This document shows positions 16,123 to 16,376 of a stretch of 16,376 nucleotides of DNA, piece by piece (within the stretch, counting starts at the first letter, position 1; each line of letters starts with the position of its first letter). Made by a program: the position numbers and the translations under genes. Under the pieces are notes generated by a model. It saw nothing but the letters and a program-made list of their open reading frames with translations. It was not told the DNA's origin and made no database searches. This DNA is from an uncultured Clostridium sp. GTDB lineage: Bacteria > Bacillota > Clostridia > Clostridiales > Clostridiaceae. The stretch lies in contig CAKVEW010000052.1 of the NCBI GenBank assembly GCA_934746015.1, forward strand, positions 1 through 16,376. The letters run 5' to 3'.

Positions 16123-16188
16123 GGAGATAAATATACTATGAAGGCCACTTGTAGTTTAATAAGCCCTCCTCATATAATATTTATCTCC
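16123..16188. other. 66-nt stem-loop of unknown function upstream of wecB
   Basis: GGAGATAAATAT (16123-16134) and ATATTTATCTCC (16177-16188) form a perfect 12-bp closing stem around a 42-nt interior that is richer in G+C than its surroundings. Inside, ATGA/TCAT and CTT/AAG can pair around an internal loop of GGCC-like sequence, leaving a 10-11-nt terminal loop. No U run follows on either strand. It could be a structured RNA, an operator-like DNA element or a small mobile palindrome. I do not recognise a riboswitch or ribozyme family. Confidence 0.5.
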
Positions 16189-16278
16189 TTCTATATTGAA
16201 TATAATAATTTATGATTTTATTCAGAATTATTAAAGCTATTCAAAAAATAATCTTTTTAAATTTCTAAAGAATAAAAA

Positions 16279-16302
16279 GAAAAACTCCTTTCAGAGTTTT
16301 TC
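16279..16302 (-). terminator. Terminator for an off-window minus-strand gene
   Basis: GAAAAACTC (16279-16287) and GAGTTTTTC (16294-16302) form a perfect 9-bp stem; on the minus strand TTTTTATTCTTT follows directly. It probably ends the gene upstream of wecB, outside the window. Confidence 0.8.
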
Positions 16303-16304
16303 TC

Positions 16305-16329
16305 AGAGTGTCGACAAAGTCGACACTCT
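16305..16329. terminator. Second hairpin of the double terminator
   Basis: AGAGTGTCGAC (16305-16315) and GTCGACACTCT (16319-16329) form a perfect 11-bp stem with a 3-nt loop. On the plus strand TTCGTTTTTATT follows, so it can also stop transcription coming from the left. With the adjacent hairpin it makes a bidirectional block. Confidence 0.75.
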
Positions 16330-16376
16330 TTCGTTTTTATTGTAAAATATTTTTAGGTGATTAAAATGTTAACAAA

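Larger units (their letters stand above)
16021..16376. other. Non-coding right end of the window
   Basis: These 356 bp hold the wecB promoter (16089-16117), an unexplained 66-nt inverted repeat (16123-16188) and a double terminator (16279-16329). The last 46 bases carry a possible plus-strand start (ATG at 16366 after AGGTGA) or the tail of an off-window minus gene; neither can be decided from this sequence. Confidence 0.6.

Noticed and set aside
16123..16188. Riboswitch identity for the hairpin upstream of wecB
   Set aside because: I compared it with remembered cores of preQ1, purine, fluoride, c-di-GMP and small ribozymes and saw no match; it also appears to lie upstream of the wecB promoter.
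16139..16216. 25-codon plus-strand ORF (MKATCSL...) and a 5-codon minus-strand ORF in the 66-nt hairpin
   Set aside because: Spacing from GGAG to ATG is long (11 nt) on both strands, and the sequence is better explained by the inverted repeat.
16366..16376. Possible plus-strand gene start (AGGTGA, 5 nt, ATG) at the right edge
   Set aside because: Only three codons are visible, and the adjacent minus-directed terminator suggests instead the end of an off-window minus gene.

Overview
This window is AT-rich core chromosome from an endospore-forming Firmicute, most likely Clostridium sensu stricto. The evidence is very low GC, strong AGGAGG ribosome sites, four sporulation genes (spoIID, spoIIQ, spoIIID and sporulation-type promoters), a clostridial ThlA-type thiolase, and a gene order resembling that near the atp operon of Bacillus subtilis and, from memory, Clostridium acetobutylicum. 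Every confident gene lies on the minus strand, so the biological reading direction is from the right edge to the left edge.

In transcription order: wecB/mnaA (UDP-GlcNAc 2-epimerase); thlA (acetyl-CoA acetyltransferase) with a strong promoter and a near-perfect Rex operator; a thlA terminator and a 480-nt leader region; the F1Fo ATP synthase operon atpI-B-E-F-H-A-G-D-C, closed by two tandem hairpins; ywmB-murA; spoIID behind a SigE-like promoter; spoIIQ behind a SigF-like promoter; spoIIID; and mbl behind a SigA-like promoter. The left edge holds the first bases of an IS3-family (IS150-like) insertion sequence, inserted just after mbl. Together the genes cover energy conservation, redox-linked carbon flow toward butyrate/butanol, cell-wall precursor supply (MurA, WecB), wall patterning (Mbl) and the engulfment machinery of sporulation (SpoIID, SpoIIQ, SpoIIID).

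The most unusual feature is in atpH. The delta subunit is 264 residues instead of about 180 because its C-terminal, b-subunit-binding domain is present twice in tandem (58 of 72 positions identical, 83-residue period). The two copies differ mostly by conservative changes, so this is an old, in-frame, apparently maintained duplication in the stator of the ATP synthase.

Other points worth reading: the Rex site on thlA; an IS end that folds over its own transposase ribosome site and sits where a start codon would be expected downstream of mbl; a SpoIIQ LytM domain that has lost most zinc and catalytic residues; an unexplained 66-nt hairpin upstream of wecB; a MITE-like inverted repeat between spoIIQ and spoIIID; and a perfect hairpin between atpA and atpG. 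I found no wholly new multi-gene system; the rest is ordinary conserved chromosome.
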